This document shows positions 11,901-21,990 of a DNA stretch of 51,302 nt, in pieces. Position numbers and translations under genes: made by a program. Position 1 is the first letter of the stretch. Each line of letters opens with the position of its first letter. The notes below the pieces were generated by a model. The model made no database searches. It saw only the letters and a list, made by a program, of their open reading frames with translations, and had not been told where the DNA came from. Source of the DNA: Gamarada debralockiae (Eukaryota > Ascomycota > Leotiomycetes > Helotiales > Hyphodiscaceae); NCBI GenBank assembly GCA_002803225.1, contig NXFV01000558.1:1-51302 (forward strand). Reading direction: 5' to 3'.

Positions 11901-13648
11901 ATGACGACGGAGAGCTACCCGTCTCGACGGTCATACGTGTGCGATCAATGCTATAGATGTAAAGTCAAGTGTTCAAGGGAGCAGCCCAGTTGCAAACGCT
12001 GCCGAAAGGCCGATCGCCCTTGTACCTATAGCCTGGGACTATGGAAAGGCCAGTCTCGGGACTTGCAAAGAAGGCAAAAAGAGGAGGAGAAAAGGAGCAT
12101 CGAATCCAGGTCTACATCTTGCTCAAGGGCCACAAGTTGCCAAGGTAATCGCTCCGATAATAGAAAGTGGTTCTATGCTAATTAACTGTCTTAGAAATAC
12201 AATCAGGCTACAACCACTTGGAGGATCAATACCAGCATATGACTACAGTACGAGAAGCTGCCACTCTTGTGAACCAGGACTAATTAGGATGATAGGATCA
12301 ACATGATTTTTCCTCCAAAATTGAAAGTCATACCGTTGTTACTCGGCCACCCTCTCAAAATATTGCAGGAAATGGAGAGCTGGAGAGCTTAATGTTCCCT
12401 GTCGATCATCTTCTCGAGTCGTGGGGAAACCCAGGCGCCATCTCCACGCTAGGACAATCTATTGGAGATTTTGAAAACTTCCACTCCCTTGAAAATCTTC
12501 CGGACAGTCACAATTGTCGGGACGACAACTGTGTCAATCTGGAAATTACTCATGACTTCGTGAGTAGAGATGTATATTCAAATGGGATCTGGCCTGACCA
12601 TGACCAGATTACGACTACCCACAATGCAAAAATTCCCAAGGAATCAATCAATTCATCCACCACCTCTTCACTTTTACCCACCAAAGCCTCTGAAAACATT
12701 CTCAGTCAGCAAGATACGGATTACAACAACATATCCACAGTTATGCCGGACTCATATGCACTTTCACAGAGAAGCTATATCACGGGTCCCCTCAGGTGCA
12801 AGCAACCTGAAGATTTCGAGATCGTGAGATATACCAATTCTCAGCTCTTAAACTCCCCTCCCGATTGGGCTGTTAGCCCATCAAAGCCCGATCAACCTCA
12901 ACCTAGCCACCAAAGAGTTCTCCAGCGACCACACCCTTACAAGCCAAGTGGACCTGGATCACATTCAACAGAGTCGATAAAAGACCACGTGAAGAGTGGT
13001 CGTCGGGTACCAGCATCTGCTACTTTAAACAGAAGTGTCTCTCATTCACCCTTACCATCCTCGCCATCAGACGAAACCACTGGGGACTGGTCAAGAACTT
13101 CGATTTCTAGTCTTACCGGTCAAACCAAGTCTGAGAAATTTCCGCGCAACTGCAGCCCGTCCGGCGGCTCCAATCTTGACTCTGGGTCCACTTGCTCTTG
13201 TTTGCTCTCGTCCATATCTACTCTAGAGTCGCTCTATATATTTTCCAGCACACCTATTGTTGATTCGGCCAATACGGATGGCTTGTTAGAAGCCATTCAG
13301 TCCGCCCTCTCTGCATGCGAGCAAGTTATTATATGTCGCTGCTCCAGAACGAGAATGTATTGGGCTGGGATTCGATGCCTTCTTGTAATCCAAGAGGTAT
13401 ATTCGCTTTTGCAGTCACTCTTTTCATCGGATGAATCGGAGAATGATGGTTTGGGTGATAAGAACAAAGTTCGCGGCGAAGCGATGAGAGCTATCATGCT
13501 ATTAGCCGGACTGGAGATGCTGCAGTTTCCCCTAAATTCACGGTTATCACAAAATGAACCTCCTTCCGCAGATTTCTTGAATTGGAAGGCTATTGCATCA
13601 GATCTTTCGTGCAGGTTAAAGATGTTGCTAGAAGCAACGCAAAAATGA
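11901..13648 (+). CDS. Zn(II)2Cys6 transcription factor, AflR-like
   Basis: Three exons (11901-12144, 12195-12247, 12296-13648) give 549 residues; introns are 50 and 48 bp with CTAAT branch sites. The N-terminus carries a C6 binuclear cluster with cysteines at 14, 17, 24, 31, 34 and 41 (C-x2-C-x6-C-x6-C-x2-C-x6-C) and a basic linker. The middle is Ser/Pro-rich and low in structure. The last ~150 residues (from CSCLLSS near 395) match the AflR-type regulatory domain: a helical start, a Cys pair, and LLAGLEMLQFP near the end. Family members are pathway-specific activators inside secondary-metabolite clusters. Its place about 5 kb from the peptide precursor suggests it controls that locus (inference). 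No defect seen. Confidence 0.85.
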
Positions 13649-14138
13649 ATAGAATTTAGGAGCTTTGAAGTCTTTGACCATGTGATGCATTGCGGCGTTT
13701 TCAACCTCCAGCTTTGCCTAGACTTTCTTGGCTATTCCTCTGAGAAAAGATGACTCCAGTCTTATACCATAACGCTTGACAGTGCCATAGCCTATCCCAG
13801 ACCCGCCTCGGAAAGCCCAGGCAAGGCTAGGAGATTGACAACGCTGGTAAACCGCTTGGTAGAGCAGAAGTATCATATGACAAATGAATTTGGCCAGTAC
13901 TGATCGTCCGCGTAAGTTATTTGAGTTTGAAATTCAAAGGTGGAGGCTCAAGTATACTTACGCTGAGTCCAAAGGACCTGGAGACTTGCGATAGGATCTT
14001 AACTATGCTAGGAAAGAATAAAATAGGGAAAGATCAGAGAACCCAAGAGCAGCTCGTTTGATACCTTTCTCAAGGCTTCTCATAATTTATCATTCTATCC
14101 TATATCCTCTGCTATTGATTTTACTAAATACTCGAAGT
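13649..14138. other. Convergent 3' region, no gene
   Basis: About 490 bp between the stop codons of the regulator (+) and the transporter (-). It should hold both 3' UTRs. No frame or structure was recognised. Confidence 0.5.
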
Positions 14139-15965
14139 TCAACTGTCTAACCCTTTGGTCAAGTAAGCAGCAAAGCAAGCCGCGCAACCCGACAATCGGA
14201 ACACCCAAGCCGCTCCATCCCTGATATCAACCCACTCAAACACTTTGAACAAAAAAGCACAGAGCAGTGCAGCAATGATTTGGGGGATCGAGATCGCCAT
14301 GTTTTGCAAGCCCAGAATCGCAGCAGTTTGGTCATCATCTGCTTCCCATTTGCGAGAGAGCTTAGCATCTTGTTCTGCAGCTGCTTGCGAGATTTCAAAA
14401 CTGATAATTGCGAAGGGCACCCAGGAAGCCACAGCCCAACTTATGCCCGCAACTGCAACAATGCCGGTTGCAACCGGTACTGTCCACGAGACAAAAGTTG
14501 TGAACATGCAAGCCGCGAGTAATAGATGCGACAGTTTCCAAATGCGTGAGAGTGGCATCCCTAAAATCTTTGCCAACCCTTGCACCTGCGATCGCTCGGT
14601 CGTCTCTGTTGCCGGTCGTGCTAACAAGGGCAGAGAAATGCTGGTCAGCAGAGCGACCACTGCAAACATGAAGACTGCAAAGGAGGCATCCCCTCTTGCG
14701 ACCTCAATTAGTCTGTAGTCCGATCCTCCAATCTCTTCTGGACCTGCATCGCGGCCAATACCCAGATGGACATGGTCGTGAATGATGACTACAAAAAGTT
14801 AGCATGATCAATAATCCGCCTCGCAATGTTTTTTTCACTCACAAGTTTGATAAATGAAACTATACTGGTTAGCAGCTAACTCCAGATTTTTGAATTATGG
14901 CTGATAGCTTACGTAGAAGTATAATATAGTACTGGAAACCACCCAAACCAGGCCGCAACCTGAATCTTGCAAACCTGACGGACATTCGGTGGCAAATTTT
15001 GGACGCTTCTCAAGAGACGCTTTATAGGCGAGAGAATAGCTGCACGGATGCTATCGAAATTGTTCCCCTCCGTGAAGGCAGGTTGATCCTCGATCAAATA
15101 GCATACCAAGGCAACCGTGATTGCAATCGAAAACGCGGCGACAACGGTAAGAGCTTTGAACTGGGTTTGGCCTAGGTATGGTGCCCATTTTGCAGTGTTC
15201 GAAAATCCAAAGAAGCTTATGAAGACGCTGCCAAGCCCGTTCCATCTCGTGCACCACGCGCTTGCTTGGACTTGCTGATCTGGTGGGCAATTGTCGACAA
15301 TGAGTGCCCGAACACCGGACTGAAAGGGTTGAATGGAGATGTTGATGGCGCACACCCAGAATACAGCGAGAAGCTGTGTAACAAGATGTGACTTTTCCAT
15401 TGGATGGACTCCATATGCGTGCTTTGGCCTGAAACCAAATCCAATGTGATCTCCGGTCAGGTCTTCAGTGCAAGCAAATGCAAGCAAGCAAAGGACAACA
15501 GAGGAAGCACCGCAAAGTATGAACGGCTTGCGTTTCCCCCATGGGTGGTTGCACTGGTCGCTCATAGTACCGAATATAGGTTGAAAGAATGCGCCGCTCA
15601 ATGGGCCTACCAACCACACTAGTGCAGTCACGGAGTCTGGAATTTTCAAGGAATGGAGAAATGGCTGAAGATTGTTAGTGGTTGTTCAAGACCCAAGATT
15701 GAAGTAGACTTACTGTGCCATATGACATCAACAACAACCATGAAATCTGCAATCTGTAGCAAAGGCTTTAGTATTTATTACCCCAAATGGTGTGGGCGAT
15801 TCCTGACCCAAAATTTGGACATGTTAGAAGGAGTAACCGTAGCGGGGTAAGACTTGGTGATGGAGCATAGCCATTGAGTTCTGTGAGGTCCATGTCCTCA
15901 CTCGTATCACTTGCGCTGCTACTTTCGCCAGCAAGCTTTTTGACAGAAGTCGAGGCGTAAGGCAT
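14139..15965 (-). CDS. Sucrose/glucoside-type H+ symporter (GPH/SUT branch of MFS)
   Basis: Five exons (15965-15808, 15753-15714, 15664-14913, 14859-14843, 14788-14139) give 538 residues and about 12 membrane helices. Introns are 49-54 bp. Exon 2 is 40 nt and exon 4 only 17 nt; both are needed to keep the frame and restore family segments (NFGLQISW...MSYGTPFLHSLKIPDSVTALVWL and YTSTFIYQT). The loop after helix 2 reads MSDQCNHPWGKRKPFI, matching the basic RRRPFI loop of plant and fungal sucrose transporters. Fungal relatives move sucrose, maltose or related glycosides with protons; the substrate cannot be read from sequence. In-frame ATGs exist upstream to 16031, but the ATG at 15965 starts a typical hydrophilic N-terminus. 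It is divergent from the peptide precursor and shares its promoter region. Confidence 0.82.
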
Positions 15966-16721
15966 ATCTAAACGGATTTTTCTATAATTGAAGATAATTG
16001 AAGATAAATATGTGAATAGGTAATAAGACAAGAAAACAGTTCACACTTTTCAAAAGGCAGATTGATGAAGAATTGTTCAAGGCCCATTGACTTAAGAATG
16101 TGCAAGTTGGGAGGGGTAATGGAACTTGCCCTTAAACCTTCAAGCTGCCGATTATCATACCGGATATTGCTAGATCAAATAACTTTCGGACAAGCTGAAC
16201 TTGTGAGGATGGGAGTACACGGGATAGTTTCGGATGTTTCGGAATTCGAGATGCGACACGAGGGTCAACTGCGGACGGGCTTTATCCTCGCTTGGGGGCA
16301 GTTTCTTAAAGTTCCGGAGGATCTCTAACTCCATCCGAACTCCATCGAATCTTCGTTCCCAGTCAAATCTGTCTCCGATCTCCGGAATTTTAGCCGCAAC
16401 AAAAGCGGGTACTTGGAGAGCTACTCCGACTTTCTCCCCCACCCGGCCACGCCAAGCGCAGCAAGTAGCTACTCCATGGAATGATACTTTCGGACAATCT
16501 TTTCTGATGGTTTGTCAGGTTACTATGTTAAATTTGACAAGAATTCGTCCAACAAGGCAATGTAATATCTTTTATATATAGTTAGTTTCCGTTCCGACTT
16601 CAAAATCTCTTCATCACAACATCACATTCCCACAAGCATCAGACAAACAATCTCAAGCAACAAGCTCTTTTCCCATCTTTCCAACACACAAATTACAAGT
16701 CATCTTTGCAACTTGCCCACT
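15966..16721. promoter_or_regulatory. Divergent promoter between symporter and peptide precursor
   Basis: 756 bp between two divergent start codons. It contains ACTTTCGGA at 16182-16190 and 16486-16494, and looser TTTCGGA words at about 16228 and 16236. The first is ~220 bp from the symporter ATG and the second ~230 bp from the precursor ATG. A TATATATA box lies at 16573-16580, ~140 bp before the precursor ATG, followed by a CA-rich leader without ATG. A minus-strand frame (16170-16442) was not accepted because it shows no family signal. Confidence 0.6.
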
Positions 16722-18262
16722 ATGAAGCTTCTTCAACTCATTGTCGTCAGCGGAGCTGTTGCTTCAGCTTTAACAATTCCAGGTATGTCTCATTCGGCTA
16801 TGAACTAATGACATTAGTTAACGCTTATTTCAGAACGCTCCGTGCCCGCCGGCGGTGCTACAGAGATTCAAGCCCGTTCGCTAGATATTGTAAACTTGGC
16901 AAAGCGAGAGCCACTGCCAGAGAAAGAAAAAGTCGATAAACGTGAACCTGAAAAGGAGAAGGTTGATAAGGTGAGTCGACTTTTGCCGAAAGCGAGATCG
17001 CTCTTTTTCTCTAGGTCTTGAGACAATATTCCGCAACAGGAGATACTAACTCTTTCCAGCGCATGCCTGAAAAGGAGAAAGTGGATAAACGTGCACCCGA
17101 GAAGGAGAAGGTCGACAAGGTGAGTCAAAGTCCCCTTGATATGCGAGTTTGCTCTGTCTCGATTAAGAGCTCGCCTCCTAGGCTCTGAAATCTTTCCAAC
17201 AAAAACATCCACTAATTCATCGATCAGCGTATGCCAGAAAAAGAAAAGGTTGATAAGCGCCAACCAGAAAAGGAGAAGGTTGATAAGGTGGGTCAAATTC
17301 TGTCCTTGAAATTTATCGAGAATTCGAGATTCTCGATTTACTCGCTTCCCAGGATTGAGCAATATCTAGGATAACATAAGCTAATCCGTTGGGTTAGCGT
17401 GTGCCTGACAAAGAGAAGGTTGATAAGCGTGTACCGGAGAAGGAGAAGGTGGATAAGGTCAGTCGAATTTCATCCAAATACCTTGCACTCGCCCTCTAAC
17501 TCCCTTGTCATTAAACCAACTCCAGAATAACACGTACTGATTCGTTCTACTAGCGTATGCCTGAAAAGGAGAAAGTTGATAAACGTGAACCGGAGAAGGA
17601 GAAAGTGGATAAGGTCAGTCGAATTTCATCCAAGAAATATCTTGCAATCGCCCTCTTACCCCCTTGCCCTTAAACCAACTCCAAGGTAACACATACTGAT
17701 TCGTTCTACTAGCGTATGCCTGAGAAAGAGAAGGTTGATAAGCGTGAACCGGAGAAGGAGAAAGTGGATAAGGTCAGTCAAATTTCATCCAAGAAATATC
17801 TTGCAATCGCCCTCTTACCCCCTTGTCATTAAACCAACTCCAGAATAACACGTACTGATTCGTTCTACTAGCGTATGCCTGAAAAGGAGAAAGTTGATAA
17901 ACGTGAACCGGAGAAGGAGAAGGTGGATAAGGTCAGTCGAATTTCACCCCAAGAAATATCTTGCAATCACCCTCTTACCCCCTTCCCTTAAACCAACTCC
18001 AAGGTAACACATACTGATTCGTTCTACTAGCGTATGCCTGAGAAAGAGAAGGTTGATAAACGTGAACCGGAGAAGGAGAAGGTGGATAAGGTCAGTCGAA
18101 TTTCACCCCAAGAAATATCTTGCAATCACCCTCTTACCTCCTTGCCCTTAAACCAACTCAAGAATAACACGTACTGATTCGTCCTACTAGCGTACGCCTG
18201 AGAAGGAAAAAGTTGATAAACGTACTCCTCTTCCAGAAAAGGAGAAAGTCGACAAGATGTAA
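16722..18262 (+). CDS. Kex2-processed repeat-peptide precursor (KEP; candidate RiPP precursor)
   Basis: Ten exons: 16722-16782, 16834-16970, 17060-17119, 17228-17287, 17398-17457, 17554-17613, 17713-17772, 17872-17931, 18031-18090, 18191-18262. Total 229 residues. Exon 1 encodes a signal peptide (MKLLQLIVVSGAVASA). After a leader ending ...NLAKR come 18 peptides separated by Lys-Arg: mostly xPEKEKVD with x = E, M, A, Q, V or T; one copy reads VPDKEKVD; the first and last are xPLPEKEKVD. The last ends KM-stop. Exons 3-9 are each exactly 60 nt, phase 0, starting with the Arg codon and ending with the Lys codon, so each intron from the second on splits a Kex2 site. Known Kex2-processed repeat proteins yield pheromones or RiPP cores; this peptide matches none I know. 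It has no aromatic residue or cysteine. Nearby UstYa-like genes support a RiPP role. Exon models rest on consistent GT-AG signals and exact repeat periodicity. Confidence 0.88.
17554..18190 (+). repeat. Tandem exon+intron repeat, 159-bp unit in a 318-bp higher-order dimer
   Basis: Starts of exons 6, 7, 8, 9 and 10 are 159, 159, 159 and 160 bp apart. Each unit is a 60-bp exon plus a nearly identical ~99-bp intron starting GTCAGTC. Introns 5, 7 and 9 carry an AGAATAACACGTACTG tail; introns 6 and 8 carry AGGTAACACATACTG. Likewise exons 6 and 8 share GAAAAGGAGAAA and exons 7 and 9 share GAGAAAGAGAAG near their 5' ends. The alternation means a two-exon block was duplicated as a unit, recently. Units further left (exons 3-5) have diverged introns of 89-110 bp. 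Confidence 0.88.
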
Positions 18263-19497
18263 ATGGGAGTATCTTCGATCTTTTGAACGACGAAGCGGGA
18301 GACCCGATAGCTTTTTGAGTTTCGTTCACTTTTGCTTTGTTATACTTGAGGGATTGCTAGGAGGTGGAGCTAGGTCGGTTGAGTTTTGGATGATTCTCTA
18401 TGTACCCACGGAATGTCAGTCTTTACCATAATCTATGGGGATCATTATCACGTGATATCATCTCGACTGATACGTATAAACTGCCATTCTTCGTCCTGAA
18501 TTCTTGGCAAACAGACTCACCTTCAGACAGCAGACTATTTCAGACTGTTGAAGCTCAAAAACTGATTCGATAAACTGGCCACGTGATATGTTGCCTATCT
18601 CTGTTCATGCGGGTTTCGTTCGGAGCCTTTTGAGACTTGTATAAGGATAACTTCTCAGCAACAATTAGCCATGTACACAATTCACTTGGGTTCCCATAGC
18701 GAAATCCTCGACGGCCTAGCTCGACTCCATATTTATTCTGTGAGTGCTTGTTACACTGTAGGTGGACGACTCAGCCAAACATTAACTCGTGAATGTATAT
18801 CTCACCCTAGAGGTTGCAGAGCAAATTAATCTGCCGATGCTCAAGTTGATGTTGATATCCAAAGGAAGAAACGCGAACCTCCCTGTCGCGAAAAGTGAGA
18901 TAAAGCTAGTGTGACCGATTAGGTTAGATTTATTGCCGCATTAAGCTAAGCGAGTCCCGTTTCTTTGCATGGGAGACAAGAAAGGCTTGTGATTTATAGA
19001 ACATGTCCATGACAATGGTCTTTCTCCTCTCATTGCAAAAGAAGTGAGTGGAGCACCAACAATATCCAAGTATAATCGCTACTAGCGTTGAGCTTTACTA
19101 AAAAGCTGACGTCTTTGGCCTGGGCTTTATTCTCTCACCCTTGTTGGAGCGTTCCAATTTCGCCCTGAAAAATGGCGAGGCTTATTTTTTCACATGCAAA
19201 CGTGGTTAGGCTGGTAGATTGTAGGGAAAGTTCTGCAGGTGTTAGTTAGAAGAATATAGAAGCGAGTTTTTTTGCCTTTCTCACTGGTCAAGTCGCGACT
19301 TTCCCGTCGAGTCGGGCCATGCCTCCCATCGCCCCCAAGTTTTCTTGCTTAAAAGTTTTCCTCACACAAACAACCACCCTTTACACACGCAACCCCACTG
19401 CAGTCACTGTCTCGAGCAGATACAGCTCGATAACTAGACTTCATTGCCAGATATGTTGAACAACACACTCGTAAGTCCATATCTGACTTCCCAATTG
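18263..19497. other. Intergenic region downstream of the precursor
   Basis: No gene supported. CACGTGATAT occurs at about 18450 and again at about 18580. From 19280 to 19470 the DNA looks like a promoter and CT/CA-rich leader, ending with an ATG at 19453, 18 coding bases and a GTAAGT donor. This may be the 5' end of a gene cut off by the transposon that follows, but no downstream exon could be confirmed. Confidence 0.4.
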
Positions 19498-19499
19498 TA

Positions 19500-20989
19500 A
19501 GAGTTATGGCCATTTACTACCCGCCCACCTAAGCGAGAACCATGAAAATAACCCCCTAGCTTGTATAAATCACTACAATTCAAATAATAATTATTTTAAG
19601 CTTAAATTAAAGTTGCAAATTAATTAATAGTAGCTAATCCACGCACTTTAATCGCATCCTCAATTTTATAAGTCAATTGCTTTGTGTAGTGCCGAAAGTC
19701 ATATGGGTCTACCTAATCCCAAAGCTTTTACAACTCCCTATATATATCTTTCTTATTTTTTGGCATATAAGGCAATTTCTTGAGCTCTTCTTTTAACTAG
19801 CGCTAGACCTTTTTAATTGGGTTTAGATCTGGCAAAGAAGGAGGCTAAGTAAACCCTCTAATCCTATGCTATAGTCGAGGGAGTCGAGTGTTCCCTATGT
19901 ATACCTTAGACCTATCTTCTATAAATATGTACTCTGGACCCAGCTAATCAAACAACGGGAAAACAATAGATTGTAAGACTTGCTAAAGGTACGCCTTCAA
20001 GCAAATCCCTTTACACTTAAGAAGCTTCTCTAAGAAGACTAATTTCGACTTATAGTCTTAGCCTTAGCCCCCTAAATCATGACTAAGAACTGTCTAGAGC
20101 GATATATCGACAGGATGCAATTCGTATAGCGTTTTCCGTCTATGCAGTATATTGCCCAGATCCTACTACACTTTCCAACCTCAAATATAGCCTTATCTAG
20201 CTATATAACCTTCCTCTAGTCTCCTCCAATCCTGTCATTAGTCCTATGTACTGCCTAATCTAACGTCCCCTACCACTTATGGCTCAAAGCGAAATCCAAT
20301 CATTTCTTAGCTTGTTTGTATGATATGTAGGGTCTCAGGCACGCGATACAGTGACAGTAGCCTGCGCGACGCAGTTCTCGACAAATAGTTCTGGCAGAGG
20401 CTTTGTGTCAGATGATCTGGTTGCTATGACAACGGTTGTGTACACATATCTCGGGTTCTGGTAACCCTACTATTTTTCCTTCCTTAAAGATTATCAGAGA
20501 CATCAATACATACATCATTTTTACCATACAATATCGTCTGGTTCGACACTTTGACTCCTAGCTAGGCTTTGACCTGCTCAAATGACAGTCGGCGCGTCGA
20601 CTAATCTTTCGTGATATGTCCAATACAGTGGCGGATCTCATAAACAGACATTAAATGTAGCTTGTAAATTTTGCCTTTTCGTAATCTGCGTGAGTGTTCT
20701 TAGTATAGAATATCTCTAACTGTCCTCCTTAGGATGCCTATACGAAGGATAATTTCGTATTGGGAGAAACCGAGTCGTTGCATTCCGCGGATAATTGCGC
20801 GCGTAGGAGTAGGCCATTTGCCGCCTTCTTCAGGAATATTAGGGCTTAATAAATAGTATCCTTTATTTTAAGTATGAAGTAATAATTGTTAATAGCTGGG
20901 TTTTAAATTAATTGAAGGTAAGGAGGTCTTAAAAATTAATCGGAAAATTAATCTCGCTTAAGTGGGCGGGTAGTAATGGCCCCAACTCT
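19500..20989 (-). mobile_element. Tc1/mariner transposon with degenerate transposase
   Basis: A 1490-bp element with inverted ends: AGAGTTATGGCC...ACTACCCGCCCACCTAAGCGAG on the left matches the reverse complement of the right end, with a few mismatches and one indel over ~40 bp. TA lies just outside both ends (19498-19499, 20990-20991). The minus strand shows a Tc1-type helix-turn-helix region (IIRGMQRLGFSQYEI, then LRRTVRDIL, near 20810-20700) and, near 19860-19790, the DDE-region signature PPSLPDLNPIKK. Stops interrupt the frame, so it is inactive. It lies between the precursor gene and the UstYa-like genes. Confidence 0.85.
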
Positions 20990-20991
20990 TA

Positions 20992-21990
20992 CTCAGAGAC
21001 GCGTCAGGGACTGAAAACATTCTCGCCTTTCGTCCAAACTCGTAGCAATCAGACTTAAGAGTATATACTAGAGCAGGGACATTCAAGCATCTAAAAGACA
21101 TATCACGCTGCAAAGTATAGAGATCTCAAGCTAGTGATACACCTTCTCCCACAGGGGTCCTGCTGGTGCGACACAGTACTACAGAATGGATTGATGAAGC
21201 CTCACGATGCTGCTTCTTTCCAATCGTTCTGCATGATTTGTTGTGTTCTGTAAGCGAAATTGATGTTATGAAGGCGAAGGAGGAAGAGGAAGGTGAAATG
21301 CTGCCGCTGGCCATCGAAAATGATCACATGCGGTTTGCTTCGCTCTCAGCCCGAATCCCGAATGGACATGCGAGACCCCTTTCCATTCTGCAGGGGAAGA
21401 GATTGAAATTGTATGATTTTCCAACATCTCTATTTATTCTGGCTCGGAACAGCATAGAGGCTATTGTGATACTTAGATCATAAAAGGCGCTCTTTAATTC
21501 AATGTGACCCTTCCAATCACTCGAAGGGCCAAAGAAAAAAAAATTTAAAAAAAAGATCACGTTACTTTATTTCTTCCAATATCCGCTTCAGTCAGGCACC
21601 ATTCTTGGATAGAGCAAGGATACGCTGACCGAAGCATACACAGACTCAACAAATATTTTTGGAGGCAGCTAAGCGATGCGAGGCGGTGAAAGTTAGGATC
21701 GTTTCAAGTGTTCCGAAAGTTTGAACAAAGCATTGGTCTCAAATCCGATAATTCGTCAAAGTATAAAATGGATCATAACTTTCGGAGAAGGATACTTTCG
21801 GAACTGTTTCTCTAATCCAACACTGTCTTCGGAGTGACTACATTCACAATGGCTGTACATGACCGTATCCCCGATCAACTAGGTCGCATTCATGAATTTT
21901 TGAATTCCATACTCATTCCTTTCCAGTTCATCATCCAGCCTGCTAGTCAAATTGCTTTCCCAGGAGAAATTTTCCCTCAACACATACATC
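20992..21990 (+). promoter_or_regulatory. Upstream region of the first UstYa-like gene, with three ACTTTCGGA sites
   Basis: ACTTTCGGA occurs at 21778-21786 and 21794-21802 on the + strand and at 21712-21720 on the minus strand. The nearest is ~190 bp before the ATG at 21991. TATAAA lies near 21762. An open stretch at 21150-21483 (+) has a plausible acceptor before it but no recognisable domain and no ATG start; I do not call it a gene. A poly-A tract lies at 21536-21556. Confidence 0.55.

Noticed and set aside
16170..16442. 90-codon minus-strand frame in the symporter/precursor promoter
   Set aside because: No family signal, and it covers the shared regulatory sites; more likely promoter DNA.
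16868..17362. 164-codon open frame on the minus strand across exons 2-4 of the peptide precursor
   Set aside because: It is antisense to a repeat gene with strongly constrained codons, crosses its introns, and has no family signal.
16722..18262. Alpha-type mating pheromone precursor as identity of the repeat peptide
   Set aside because: Ascomycete alpha-type pheromones are short, usually with Trp and Cys or Gly-Gln motifs. The repeat here is highly charged, with no aromatic residue or cysteine, and has 18 copies.
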